64,000 nt of DNA from Medicago truncatula (Eukaryota > Streptophyta > Magnoliopsida > Fabales > Fabaceae). Both the position numbers and the translations under genes were made by a program. The stretch lies in contig NC_053045.1 in NCBI RefSeq assembly GCF_003473485.1, positions 64,171,994 through 64,235,993 on the forward strand, read 5' to 3'. How positions within the stretch are numbered: position 1 is the first letter of the stretch; each line of letters begins with the position of its first letter. The notes below the pieces were generated by a model. The model did no database searches, was not told where the DNA came from, and saw nothing but the letters and a program-made list of their open reading frames with translations. This document shows positions 1-12,200 of this stretch, piece by piece.

Positions 1-154
1 AAAGAAAAGGTTCCCAACGTGAGTTGAAAAAAGGTGCTTGTGAAATATATTGTCGAGAAGTAGTTTTTTAAAGTAGCATTCAACAACTTTTGGCCAAATC
101 TCATTCCATTCAATTTTATACATTAAAAAAAGTTCCCTTTCTAGTAAGTACTTA

Positions 155-706
155 ATTGATATTGTGTTTGACCTAACTTCTCCTTAAAAATGTATAGAAG
201 TAAAATAAAACCGGGTCAAACGGTATCTTAATCTCCCACAACGGCAGTGTAGAAACAACTGAATTTGGGAGAAAAAAATTTGAAAATAGTTAAAAATAAA
301 AAAACTGGAAAATAGTTAAAAGTTTTTAAAAATATAAAAATTGGAAAATAGTTAAAAAAAAATCAATGAGGTAGCACTCAACCAACCAACACTAAAAAAA
401 ATTATATGCATCAGCGTAACAAAAGTACAGACAGACGGAAATAAAATATTACTTTAAACGTTAATGTGTGTGTGTGTAAATATTTGCGAGGTTAAAGAAA
501 GGAAATAAAAGTATTTGGTGTCATTAAATTACAGTGTGAACAAAAATATTTGTGAGGTTGTGATGATTAAACTATATTGAAATTAAAATAATTGATAGTG
601 TGTTTGACCTAACTTCTCCTTAAAAATATAGAGAAGTTGAAAAAAAGCCGGGTCAAACGATACTTTAATCTCCCACAACGGCAATGTAGAAGCAACTGAA
701 TTTGGA
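155..706. repeat. Pair of direct repeats, about 116 bp each
   Basis: Positions 155-270 and 591-706 are near-identical direct copies. Both begin ATTGATA and both contain TGTTTGACCTAACTTCTCC, a GGGTCAAACG block and CTCCCACAACGGCA. Each is followed by an A-rich tract built from AAAATAGTTAAAA motifs. The spacer between them holds another dispersed repeat (402-587). No coding potential was seen. This is probably a duplicated or nested non-autonomous transposon. Confidence 0.75.
402..587 (+). repeat. Dispersed repeat, copy 1 (inverse copy at 25770-25950)
   Basis: This stretch contains GCGTAACAAAA, a (GT)n run, a GAGGTT motif and ATTTGTGAGGTTGTGATGAT. The reverse complement of 25770-25950 has the same order of motifs with scattered substitutions and small indels. 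Two diverged copies about 25 kb apart in opposite orientation indicate an interspersed repeat, probably a MITE. Its ends were not defined. Confidence 0.7.
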
Positions 707-2363
707 TGAAAAAATTGAAAAATAGTTAAAAAAATAAAAATTGAAAAATAGTTAAAAATTATTAAAAGTATAAAAGTTATTTTTGTTGAGGTATAAAAAT
801 ATAAAAGTTATTAAAAATATAAAAATTATAAAATAATTAAAAAATGGTGAGGGACAAAATGGGAAATGCACCTTAAAAATGATGAGGTGGCACTAACCAC
901 TCCCCATCAATAGGAAATTACTAAAATGCTCCTCCTGGGGCAAAATGGTAAAATCATAGGGATTTATCTTTATATTGTAGTAAGCAGATAGATTTTGAAA
1001 TCCCACAAATTACAAATTTTGTAAACTTATGTTAACCAACCAAATATAAGCATGACAAAATTAATATAGGACACTTTTGAAATTGCCAAAACTAAAACCG
1101 TAATTATTTAAAATCTCATAAAATGAATCTATGATTTTTAATTTTTTTAGGTCGGTCAAAAGGCTCTACCACTATTTAATAGTGTTGACTTTTTTTTTTT
1201 TTGGTATTAAATAAAGTGGCAAGCTACTGAAATTAAACTCACATAAAACTATGAAGTTTCGGTCGAATCCGGATCAAGACGTCCGACCTTGTAATAAGTA
1301 TTCATATTGTCTTGGGTATCAATTTTGATAATTGAAAAAAACATTTAACTTCTGAGCAAAGAAGACAACTTTAATTCGTCGCTTTCAAATTAGAATCATG
1401 AGTACCACCTACCTCTTTTCCTTTGTTACAATCGCAGTCTTATCAGAGAAATTTCCATAAGTACAATAAAATCATCACTGAACTGTTTTTGCGGTTAAGC
1501 AATTCAATAGTCCAAATTTGTAACAAAAAGAAAAGAAAAGAATATGACAAATAGTCTTGTCCTTTTATTTAAGAGTTAAATCAAATGATTTCGGATCCTT
1601 AGAATTAAGCCCTAGTAATTATGTCCACTTTACATTTATCCAGGACCTTGATTGGTATGTGATGATGATCCTGTCTAAATATCTCAATAATAATTATATC
1701 GAATATTGAAGCAAAAGGTGTCAGCAAATTATAAAGGAAAGAAGTCTTATAGACACTGAAATTATTGAGTAACTTTATATTTGGTGTCCATGCAAATTGG
1801 ATCTTCTTTCTCACACTTTCTCTTTTCATTAAAAAAATAAAAATATAATCAAGACCGAGAATGAGATTGTGAGAGAGTTAAAAAGTTAGGAGAGGGAAAT
1901 CTATGTTCATGAACCTTATTTTAAGTCAACTAAAGCACAAATCAATTGATATATTATCTAAACAGCTGAGACTAAAGATTTATTTATGGGAGTAAAAGTA
2001 TGTGAAGTATATTATGAAATGAGAAAACGTGTCAAGTATATATGATGAAGCTATACTAGAGCCTAGAAGTAGAAGGATGAGCCGGCTTGGCCGGCCTGTT
2101 AGCATCTCTTCAAATTGCTTCACGAAACCAATTCACACATTTTCTCTTTAATCTAATCGTTACTATTTAATAACAAAGTAATTAAGCTCAAATAATTATT
2201 ATGTTTTATCGAAGAACGAGTTGTTCAAGAGAAGTGAGTTCGAATTTTAGGTGGAACAATTTTTTATTAAATTTTATTATCTTCAACCGAATTCTTAATT
2301 ATCAGAACCTCTTCCTCTAGAATCGGAGGGTTAATACAAAAAATTGTTATAAAATTATTATTA
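707..2363. other. Intergenic, no gene recognised
   Basis: This is AT-rich sequence with poly-A/T tracts and no reading frame I could relate to a protein family. It runs up to the promoter of the MAP70-like gene. A GC-richer patch near 2080-2100 (GCCGGCTTGGCCGGCC) stands out but has no assigned role. Confidence 0.5.
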
Positions 2364-2375
2364 CTATATATATAT
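2364..2375 (+). promoter_or_regulatory. TATA-like element upstream of the MAP70 gene
   Basis: A CTATATATATATG run lies about 110 bp upstream of the first ATG at 2481, a usual distance for a plant TATA box plus a short 5' UTR. The assignment rests on position and composition only. Confidence 0.4.
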
Positions 2376-2480
2376 GTGACCCCTGAGAGGTTCTGCTGCC
2401 TACTCTGTGAGCACTACCTATGAACCAAACCAAAATCCAAACATTGTGCATATATAACTATAAGCTAGTGACTCCTCCCA

Positions 2481-5400
2481 ATGCTAAAAGTGAGGGAAAG
2501 GGAAATGGTGAGGTGTGAAAAGCAATATGGAAAGGAGCCTCCAGTTGTCCTCTCAGATCCTATGGTGTTGGAGATTAATCGTTTGCATAACCAATTCAAA
2601 GGTTCTTTGTTTATCTCTCTTTCATTCTTCTATGTTTTTTCTGTTTCCATCATCAGGACTATTGAGTTTGATTTAGTTTCCATCTGGTCAGTTTGATTCC
2701 CACTGTTCTTATATAATATTGATATGCATTTGTTTTCATTGATTTACTTAGCCTATAGGGTGAAGAAGCGTCACATGTGACAAAGTTCAAAAATTGTTTA
2801 AAACTTCTAACTACAACGTCATCATTTTTAAGAAAATTCGAGGTCCTTATATCTGAGAGAGAGAGTAATTTGATCATTGTTAGTGTTGATTCAACAAAAT
2901 CAAGAGAAAACAAATTTGAGACTAGATCAGTGTCAAACTAGTATTGATTGGATATTTACCCAAAAAAAAAAAGTATTGACCAGATCAGTGTCTCAGTCGT
3001 GAGAACGAGTAATACCGTACTTTCTGCTTGTGAGGAGCAGCACCGATCTTTATTATAGTTTTAAATGATTTTAATTTTTCAAGTATCAGTCCACTGTCCA
3101 CCATAGGTGATATGAAAGACTTCCTTATCCTAGAAGCCACCATTTGTATAAGTTGAATACAAAATGAACTATTCAAGTCAGTGGTTTGTCTAAAAACCTT
3201 ATAACTTTATGTAATCATTGTTGCAGAAAAAGTTAAGGATGTAGCAACTTGTCAGAGTGAAATCAAAGCACTAAGGTCAACTGAAGCTCTGAAGGATAAG
3301 GCCATAGAAGAGGTATTTTTATTAATTCCATCTATACAAACTCTCCATAGGATCAGTACATAAACACCTCTAAGGACTTTCTTGGAATTGGAAAAGAAAA
3401 TTGGTCATCATACATTGTATATCATAAGCCGCTTTATGCATTAGGGACCATTAATTATGTCATCTTACAATAGAAAAGTATGAAACTACCTATTTACTTT
3501 TAGCATAATTACAAGATATATGAATTTTTCAGTATTCAGCCTTGTTTTAAATTTTGGTCTGCAACTGCAATTGTGGCCGCAACCTCAATTTAGAACCGTA
3601 TTATTCAGTCTAATATGGCTATAATTGTCTTCCACCACTTTCAGCTGATAAATGAAGTCAGTAAACTCGACGAGAGACTTAGAGTTACAGAGGATCGTCT
3701 TAAGCAAAAGGTACACTGATTTGGTATACTTGTATTTTATTTAAGTAGGAACCACATTGAAGATTGGTAGAACCTAAAATGCAAGTTTTTCTTTCTTTCC
3801 AAACTCTATTCTTATGCAGAATATAGGAATCAAGAAACTGACAGACAAAAAGAAAAGTGCAATGGCTGCACAATATGCCGCAGAAGCAACACTTAGAAGG
3901 GTGCATGCAAACCAAAACGATGAAGATTCTGTTCCAATTGATAACGTCATTGCCCCTCTTCAAGCTGAGATTAAAATGTATAGGAATGAGGTACAATATT
4001 ACAAATACTAACATTTCCAACAAGTAATCATTTGCAAGGATAGATCAAAATGGAATTAAATTATGTAGACTAACAAAACTAACATCAAATATGGTTTCAT
4101 AGATAACAGCACTTCAAGAAGATAACAAAACTTTAGAACGACTCAAAAAGTCGAAAGAGAAGGCATTGCTAGATGCAGAGAGGATTTTGCAAAGTGCACT
4201 AGAGAAGGCTCTAATAATTGAAGAAGTTCAAAATCAAAATTTTGATTTAAAGAGACAGATTGATATCTACCAGGCAAGATTTTGTGTTTCCTTTTTTTTT
4301 TTAATAAATATTTGGTTTCTATAGTGAAAGTGAAAATGTTTTAGCCAATTTACAACTACCACAAACAGGAGGAGACCAAAATTTTAGAGAAATCTCACCG
4401 CCAAAAGATTCTTGAAGTTGAAAAGCTTAGCCAAACCATTCAAGAACTTGAGGAAGTCATCTTAGCTAATGGCGCTACAGCTAACGTTGTTCGCGATTAC
4501 CAAAGACAGTTTTCTGAATTGCAAGTAAGCAGTCTGAACTTTATGTTGGATATATTGACTCTTTGTTTGGTTGATCTAATGTGGTAACTTGTGGTTTTGC
4601 ATATAAATTTTCAGGAGGAGAAAAGGACACTAGAGAGGGAGCTAGAAAGAGTAAAAGTTTCGGCCAATAGAATTGCAAATGGCAAGGCTAATGAGTGGAA
4701 GGATGAAAATGACAAGGTCATGCCTGTCAAGCAATGGCTAGAAGAGAGAAGGATTATACAGGTATGACTAAGTATGAATATCTTTCCATGAAAACTTTGA
4801 AGTTTATATGATCCTGCTTTCATGCCTTAAATACTGCAATTTTATTTGTTACTTGTGACTTATGAGTTGTTCCTGAAAACTACAATAACAATATACTGAA
4901 ATAAATCTGAAGGGTAAGTTTCAGTTTAAGAGGGTGTACTAGTAAACTACAATTTTCCATATTTAAGGAGTCCTATCAAGAGAGGCTGTCCAACACTAAT
5001 GTGCTTATAATATATGTGCTTTTATGAACAAATTAACTAAGCGCTTTTATATAAAATGTTTCTATGACAAAAGAAAAAATAAAGTCAAACTGTTTTTATA
5101 TAAGTTGTTTTTATAAGTTATCTTGGAGAGCTTATAGAAATAAGTTCAAAATAGACAATCGACATGTCATAAGTTACTTGTATTAGCTCTCTCAAACAGT
5201 CTTACAAGTGATTATGCCAGTAGATAAGTTCAAACATGATAATTCAAACAGGCGCTAAATGAAATTTCTACAAACCATTATGTCCTTGCAAATGTAGGCA
5301 GAGATGCAAAGGTTGAAAGACAAGCTAGCTATATCAGAGAGAACAGCCAAGGCAGAATCACAGATGAAGGTATTTATCTGACTCGTTTTTCTTTCCGTGT

Positions 5401-6657
5401 AAGCATCTAAATCAATTTTCAACGTTTTATTTGGTGTTTACTTCAGGAAAAACTAAAAGTGAGACTAAAAACACTGGAGGAAGGTTTAAAACATTCTTCA
5501 ATTTCAAAAGCAGAAAAGTCTAACATCATAAGTTCCCCAACAGCAAGTGGTGGTCCAAAAAAGAGATCCACATCACAACCAAGAGCATCTGCGATTGGGA
5601 GTCCTTTGTTTCAACAGACAAATATAAAAAACAACACAAACACTGTTGATGGGAATTTAAAACAGGAAAATCCTATTAAAATGAAATATACTTCTGCAGA
5701 AAACATGTTGAAGAAAAGGATATGGACTTCAAGAAGTAAAGTTGCTGATGGTGGTGAAAAGGAAAATGAGATACAGGTGAACACAGACATGAATTTAAAC
5801 CAGTTCAATGCTGAAAGTGAAGCAGCAGAAATCAAAACAATTGTTGATGTGAATGAAGACTTCCAAAGCAAGAAACCAAATTACTCGTGCAGTGACGATT
5901 TGGTGTCAGGTTTTTTGTATGATAGGCTGCAAAGAGAGGTCATTAAATTGAGGAAGTCTTGTGAAACCAAAGACAGTAGGTTGCAAGCTAAAGATGAAGA
6001 AATTAAGGTAATAGTGACTGTTGTGCCCCACTTTGACTAGCTATGTATCACCGACACTTGAGATAGATGGCATATCCGGTGTCAATGTCTGACACGTGTC
6101 AGTATCAGAAACCAACACGATCCTGACACATGGTTACATTCAATTACTTTAATTTTCTTAAATTGTTACCAGTGTCTTCAGGTTAGTGTCAACGTCGTGT
6201 TTGGTGTCTGTATATGTGTCTGCGTTAATGTTTCACAGTCTACAAGTAGGATCTCTCCATTTTAAAAAAGAAATAGATGAGTTCGTTACTGTAGTTTTAG
6301 GTACATAAAACACACATTTCATAAACTTGTGACATAATTATACACTAATTATACTATGATCGTCTCCATGTACCATACTAAACTACATATATAAATATAA
6401 TTTCAGATGTTCATGAAAAAAGTTGATGCACTGACCAAGTCCATGGAAGTAGAGTGCAAGAAAATGAAAAGAGATGCAGCTGCTAGAGAAAAGGAGGTTT
6501 CAACAATATTAAGTTCAGATGATAACAGGAAAAACAGAAACGAAGACTCCTCTAAAAGGTTAGCGTGGCTGATACATGCTAACAAGTTTGTTCTGTTTGT
6601 CTTAACTATACGATAACAATGTTATAAAATTTCTGCAGGGTGATGAAAAAACATTGA
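2481..6657 (+). CDS. Microtubule-associated protein 70 (MAP70)-like, 11 exons
   Basis: MAP70 proteins are plant-specific coiled-coil proteins that decorate cortical microtubules and help shape secondary cell walls. Exons: 2481-2601, 3227-3312, 3645-3710, 3820-3990, 4103-4273, 4369-4524, 4615-4761, 5298-5369, 5447-6007, 6407-6558 and 6639-6657, stop TGA. All phases agree and give 573 aa. Family blocks occur in order: DPMVLEINRLHNQ (res. 26-38), AAQYAAEATLRRVHA (about 105-119), KTLERLKKSKEKALLDAERI (about 157-176), NVVRDYQRQ (about 245-253) and NDKVMPVKQWLEERR (about 289-303). Residues 331-517 are less conserved and include a Ser/Lys-rich linker. The protein is almost entirely coiled coil with no membrane segment. 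Intron 5 (4274-4368) starts GCAAG, so it is a GC-AG intron. The short N terminus, lacking the basic extension of MAP70-1, suggests the MAP70-5 branch; that subfamily call is inference. A second ATG at 2505 is possible but less favoured. Confidence 0.92.
4965..5255. repeat. MITE-like insertion in intron 7 of the MAP70 gene
   Basis: The intron between 4761 and 5298 holds AT-rich sequence rich in GCTTATA and AAGCGCTTTTATATAA motifs, ending TTCAAACAGGCGC. Similar motifs (ATAAGCTATAAGC, GGAAGCTTATGAAAATAAG) recur at 53065-53290. Such AGCTTAT-rich non-autonomous elements are common in legumes. The ends are approximate. Confidence 0.45.
6030..6245. repeat. GACACGTGTC-rich repeat in intron 9 of the MAP70 gene
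   Basis: The intron segment is full of GTGTCNGTGTC-type motifs (CCGGTGTCAATGTCTGACAC, CGTGTTTGGTGTCTG). The same vocabulary occurs in the MITE at 47241-47411 and in fragments near 17745-17800 and 53370-53400. It is probably a diverged copy of that family. Confidence 0.45.
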
Positions 6658-9645
6658 CGAATCTTTATTTGGAGATAGCTAAAGGAATTTTATTGATCAA
6701 CTCTGTGATTTTTCTTTGTAAATACAAAACATTTGATGAGATTAGTATATTGGAATAAATTTCCACTAGCGAAAAGGAGTTCCATAATTTGATTATGTAC
6801 AAACAAAAATGTTCAATGTGAACCTGTAAATTTGTATAAAAGAGTTTCTTTGATTGTGAGTTTTACACACTATACTGTTCAAGTTTTTCAAATGCATCAA
6901 CACGAAATTGAATATGAGGAACACTTGGAAAAACATCACTTGAGCATTTGAAATGTAAAAATTATATTCTACACATTGGTCCATTGAAGAATATGAGCAA
7001 CAATCAGCATTCACTAGTATAACTACATCCATAGTTTTGATGCAATAGACTTACACCACAAGAAATAAAAAAAAAAATGTAGTCCATAGCTATTCAATTA
7101 ATTGTTCTGAAATGAACAAAATGAAGCAAAATGGAGGGATTGAAGTGGGGGTATATGTGGTTTGGATTAGTTGAAGAAAGAAACAATCTAATTTAAATTG
7201 TTTTTTAAAAAATTGCTAGATCGGAAAGCGTGATCATAAATCGAACTTGACTCGTGTGTGAGTTCTCAAGTGTCTATTATCATTTTGTTTATCTATAAAA
7301 AAAAAATAACAACTAATTATAATAAATCATTACAACATTTCATACTATTAAGAATTTGATTTGTTATTTGTAAAAAAAAAAATGATTTGTTCGGATTTTT
7401 TTTTTAATTGATATACACTTACTTTTTTATCAGTATAGATTAGATAGACACTCCTAATTCAAAGTTTATACATATTGAGATGAAAAAATTATGATATAAG
7501 TAACTATATTTCCTTAAAAGATTTCTCTGCAAAAAGAAAATGTGATGAAGTTAATTGGTATCAATTGAGAAATAAGAATAAGAAGTTATATAAATTTTGG
7601 GTAGCTAAAGTTGATTGATTAGCAAAAAATTATAGTAGTATGATCTAAGGATAACATAAACTAAACATTACCTTTATATGAAAGCAACATTTTCCATTCC
7701 CCTTGGATGGAGACTGTGAAGTCCCTTTCACTTCTACCATAAGAAACACTTCCTTCAAGTTTTACCTTTTGTAGTCTCTGTTTGGAGAGGAAATACGCAA
7801 AATTGAAGTAATGAATGTTAGCTGGATCACTCCCCTATATGATTGGAATGAATTTAGTCTTAGTTATCCCTTGCTCATTGTAGTATTTATTTTTTGTGTT
7901 AACCTTGTTCTTATGAAAAGACATCTTAATTTTCGAGTTTGACTACGTGGTAAGTAAAGTCTAACAAAAAATTATTTTACATAAAAATTGAAATCGATTC
8001 TCTGAAACGATTCGTTAAGGAGAGAGAAACCCTTTCCTTTCAAAGAATAAGTGAATTATTAATTGTTTGGTTTAAGGAGAGAGAAAAAAAATCTCTTGTA
8101 TATAAGTAGGGGGTTCATGAATGAATGAATCTAATAATAAGGTGGAAAAAGCCAAGCTGGTTGTAAGGACTTAAAAAAAAGGATCACGGTTGTCAAGTTG
8201 TCATTATCTACTGAGGTCATTCATCAATAACAACCAAAGCATTAAGAGCAGGCAAACCTCATTCATACTTTTATTTCATCTTTTTGAAAGGACAATTTGC
8301 GATAACATCATTTAGATGTCGGCTTCCTTAACCGAAAATTCCCAATGCAAAGAAAAACATATAAAAGTGAAATGAAATTGTAATGTAAGTAGAAATTTTG
8401 AGTAAATAATGTGAATAAAGTTAAGTTAGACACATGTTAGACACTAATAACACTTGGCAAAAAAAAAAAATTAGAAACATGTTAACTTGTGTCAAAAGTA
8501 TACGTGTTATAGAACCACTATATGTCTTGAAAAAGAATATTTTAACTATTTAAAAATAGAATATATAACTTTTAATACGTAATTGCTATTTTTGTTACAC
8601 TAAAGAGTGTTCTAAAGATACATGTTAATATTTTCCTATTTAATATCAGTAGTAGACTTAGTAGATTGAAAAGGAACTTTGTAAAAGTATACTCCTATGT
8701 GATTGTCATTGTGAATTTATCATCACATTGATTTAATTAGACAATATATTAACTAAATTCTAAGATTTTAACTATTTATTAAAAAACTTATTTTGAATTT
8801 AATTGATATAAATTTTACTATGAATTAAGAGTGTCTTTTTACGTCATTTTACATTAATCAGCTAGTTGAACCACTAATTTTACAAATCACTTTAATTAAC
8901 TTATCAGCTATCGGTCATTAGTCATCAACTATTCACTATCAGTTATAAACTATCAGCTATTAGCTAGTTTATCAATTCACTGTTTTACCAAACAGAAACC
9001 TTAGTAGATTGTAAAAGAACTTTGTAGAAGCATACTCAAAGGTGATTGTCATTGTCAATTTGTCATCCTGATCTAATTAAACAGTATATTAATTAATTAG
9101 TGGGCAGATTATGGACATGAGGTCACAAAATTCTTTTCTTTTCAACGAATTATTTAAAGAAACGATTCAACAATTCTTCTGCAAGGTCCCTCCAATTGAA
9201 GTCCCTATCAAAGCAATGTCCTTTTTGAGCAAATCAAATAAATCCACTTTCAATCAATTTGCACGTTAAACAAACTTTACTAACATACATAATTTTTTTT
9301 TTTCTTTCTTTTCGAACGGCACTAACTTATCAAAATATATGGTCTCTGTATAGTACTACATAACATTTATTCTTTGAAGTAATAAAAAAAAAAAAAAAAA
9401 AGAAGGAAATATAGCATTTATTCTTTATCTACTCCCTCATGTATATAAAGATTGGTTGTTCCAATTAACTAGACACTGTTATTAATTTGTACTTACAAAA
9501 ACAAAGACTATTCCATGATTTTGATTATTATGAAATCAAAGATAATTGATGATGAAGGACAGAACCACCAAGAATAGTAGTTGAGGAGTGACGACGGTTG
9601 CATGCATGACTAGTTGGGCACTAGTGTCATATTTAGCAAATGAGA
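6658..9645. other. Intergenic, 3.0 kb, mostly unassigned
   Basis: No coding region was recognised. The stretch has many poly-A/T runs, including a run of about 17 A near 9383-9400. Around 8870-9000 lies a fragment with repeated CTATCAGCTATTAGCTAG and ACCAAACAGAAACC, typical of the end of a hAT-like MITE. The sequence near 8690-8760 partly recurs at 9020-9090 (GGTGATTGTCATTGT plus ATTAAACAGTATATTAA), a degenerate duplication. Confidence 0.5.
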
Positions 9646-10763
9646 TCACATAATTGTGCAAGCAGTTGCATTGTCTTCACATAAATATTCATCACAACGA
9701 CTCACATAACAAGGTCTGCCACCACCATAACTATCATAAACTGGTCTTCCATAATACCCATCGTAACAACTTATTGGTGCTGGTGGTGGCCCACCGTAAC
9801 CTTCAAAGCATGGCCCACCTCCCCTACCTTCATAGCATGGCGTACAACACACTCCAATTGGAACTGCCATAGGTGGTGGACACACCGGAATATAAGGTGC
9901 CGGTTCCGGCATAGGCTGCGGTGGCGGAGCGGGTTTTTCTTTTGGCTTCTCAGGTTGTTTTGGTGGTTCAGGCTTCGGCTCAGGTGGTGGAGGTGCAGGC
10001 TTTTCTTTGGGTTTCTCAGGCTCTTTGGGCTTTTCAGGCTCCTTGGGCTTTTCAGGTTCTTTGGGCTTCTCAGGCTCCTTTGGTTTTTCAGGGTTTTTTG
10101 GCTTCTCTGGTTCTTTGGGCTTTTCAGGCTCTTTGGGCTTGACGGGTTCCTTGGGCTTTTCTGGTTCTTTAGGCTTGGGAGGTGGAGGAGGTTCGACAAT
10201 TTCTATGCTTTTGATGGCACCACAACCTTTGCAACAAATCTTGTCTCTTATCTTCTCGGGGCTACAACAAACCACTGTGATTGTCACGATGTTGTTCTTC
10301 TCATCGTACACCTGGTCTCGAATTTCTCTTGTTCACAAATATTTTTACAAACACCAAACAACAAAAAAATCAACTCAATTTGATATCTTCTTACAAAATA
10401 TAATAATTTCATTAATCTATATATAGGCATGCAAATTTTACCATTAGATCTAATTAAAAAAAAAAGTGAATGAAAATTAAACAAATTAGTGATGAGAGAG
10501 AAACTAACGAGGGAATTTGCAAAGAACTTTCTTGACTTTTTTGTAGCATTTAGCGCACTGAAGATCAACCTTGAGTTTCATTATGGTTACCTGAATAAAA
10601 GTGATCAAGAGAAGGATCCTTCAAAACTATAAGATAAGATTATTATTTGTACATATATCTAAGAGATCATGGAATAAAAGAATATTGCATATTGCAATTC
10701 AATCAATCAGATAGAAGTAAAATTATTAAGTATTTGTACCTTAACCTTTTCCTTTTCTCCCAT
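9646..10763 (-). CDS. Heavy-metal-associated isoprenylated protein (HIPP/Pi21-like), 3 exons
   Basis: HIPPs are plant metallochaperone-like proteins that bind transition metals through an HMA domain and attach to membranes through a prenyl group. Exons in gene order: 10763-10740, 10590-10509 and 10325-9646; phases agree and give 261 aa. The HMA fold spans about res. 9-77 with metal-site cysteines C20 and C23 (LQCAKC), then RDQVYDEKNNIVTITVV and a Cys-rich CCKGCG loop. Residues about 82-145 form a tandem EKPKEP hexapeptide array encoded by 18-bp DNA repeats. A Pro-rich stretch and a Gly/Tyr/Cys-rich tail follow. The last four residues are CTIM, a CaaX box for isoprenylation. The layout resembles rice Pi21 and its legume homologues. 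The antisense strand shows long Phe/Gly-rich open frames that are by-products of the repeat array. Prenylation and metal binding are family-based inference. Confidence 0.9.
10000..10185 (-). repeat. 18-bp coding minisatellite (EKPKEP hexapeptide array)
   Basis: On the plus strand the unit reads roughly CTTTGGGCTTTTCAGGCT and repeats about ten times with silent or conservative changes. Variants give VKPKEP and EKPKNP units. Because the period is divisible by three, unit gain or loss keeps the frame, so allelic length variation is likely. Confidence 0.85.
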
Positions 10764-11118
10764 GGCTATGGAATATTCTAGAATTTAGAGCTTAGATCTG
10801 TGGAAGGGATGAAAATGATGGAGAATTGGAATAATGAAAAGATGAGTCAATAAGTAGTACTGAAATAGAGAAAGAAAAGACTTAAGAATGCAACAGCATA
10901 AAAGCATGACCAATAAAAAGGTTACACGTATTAATACGACGTTGGATCACGTAAAGATTGTCGTCACATGAAGATGCTGGAAGAGTGTTTAACGCTAGCT
11001 GCCGGTGCTTAATGCTTTACAGTGATAGATTGCCAACTATGGAATGCAGCTGTACCGTATTCATCGTATGTGTTACCTTCATTCACACTCTACCCCGTCT
11101 CGATCTTAATTGGCTAGC
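10764..11118. other. Presumed HIPP upstream region
   Basis: This is sequence 5' of the HIPP start codon at 10763 on the minus strand. No clear TATA box was found. A short open frame across 10958-11221 has no recognisable protein similarity. Confidence 0.35.
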
Positions 11119-11371
11119 ATGTGTTTGGTTGTGTGATAAAATTGATTATGTAGAATTGATTTTGTGTAAAAGAGACTCTAACTTAAAAGTTATTTGTGTT
11201 AAAATACACTTTGAACTATAAATTTGTGCGTGAAAACAAATTCTAGAATCAAAAACTAAAAATTCTATCTTTAAATAGAAACAATTCTGGATACAGAATC
11301 GATTCTATTTGACAACAATCAAACAAATACATAATCAATTATGGTTCTTCTAGAAGAGGAACCAAACATAT
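11119..11371. repeat. TGTTTGGTT-type MITE
   Basis: The segment opens with ATGTGTTTGGTTG and closes with GAACCAAACATATA, so its ends are inverted complements. The motif TTGATTATGTA just inside the left end is mirrored near the right end (TACATAATCAA). No coding capacity. The element type is inferred from structure. Confidence 0.5.
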
Positions 11372-11774
11372 ACATAATCTTTGAATGGATCCAAATAGTA
11401 AATACGATCTCTAAATTAATATTTTGTTTGTAATTTTACAAAATAAATTGATCATAGAATGACATATTTGAGTAGCAAATATTACTAATAAAATGATTTG
11501 TAAAAAAAGAAAAAACCAAATAAAATTATCAAAATGACATAAAAGTGTTTGAGTATGTGTTTGCAATTTCAATTCATTTAGAGACAATAATGTCACTCTC
11601 TTACACACTCAGGGACTAAAATTGATGTTTATCCAATTTTAATTATCTTTGCATGTGTTCAAAGTCATTTAGGGTTGTTGAGCACAAATTTGTGACTCGT
11701 CCCAAAACTGAGATAAGTGCTAACGCATGCAAGCTTTCAAGCGGGTGATTACCAACTCCCATAATACCATTACT

Positions 11775-12195
11775 CGGTCATCGGCTTGTGGTGACTAAAC
11801 CTGGGATTCATTTGGATACCAAATCAAAGGATTTTATTGTAATATTGGAACATCTACTGTTATTTCTACTGAGCTTTAGGGTATTTACTTTGGTCTTAAA
11901 CTTGTTCGTGATATGGATGCTACTTTTCTTCTTGTGAAATGTGATTTTCAAGTTGTTATACAAATTATTCGATACACCTTATCTCACATTGCGGCTTTTC
12001 AGCCCCTCTTATTGGACATTCTTCGCCTTATTCATCTTCCATCAAAGGATTTTATTGTAATATTGGAACTTCTACTATTATTTCTACTGAGCTTTGGGGT
12101 CTTTACTTAGGTCTTAAACCCGCTCGTGACCTGGGTATTACTCTTCTTGTGAAATGTAATTCTCATGATGTTATACAAATTGTTTGGTACACTTC
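11775..12195 (+). pseudogene. LINE RNase H-domain remnant with internal tandem duplication
   Basis: Translated fragments read ISTELWGIYFGLKLVRDMDA and LVKCDFQVVIQII, the pattern of the RNase H domain found at the end of plant LINE polyproteins. A block starting ATCAAAGGATTTTATTGTAATA occurs twice (from 11823 and from 12041, offset 218 bp), so part of the domain was duplicated in tandem. Stops and frame changes disrupt it: copy 1 has TAG where copy 2 has TGG. It is non-functional. Confidence 0.7.
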
Positions 12196-12200
12196 ATCTG

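Noticed and set aside
9921..10426. Three overlapping plus-strand open frames opposite the HIPP gene
   Set aside because: They are Phe/Gly/Leu repeats created by the antisense of the 18-bp repeat array, with no independent start context or family similarity.
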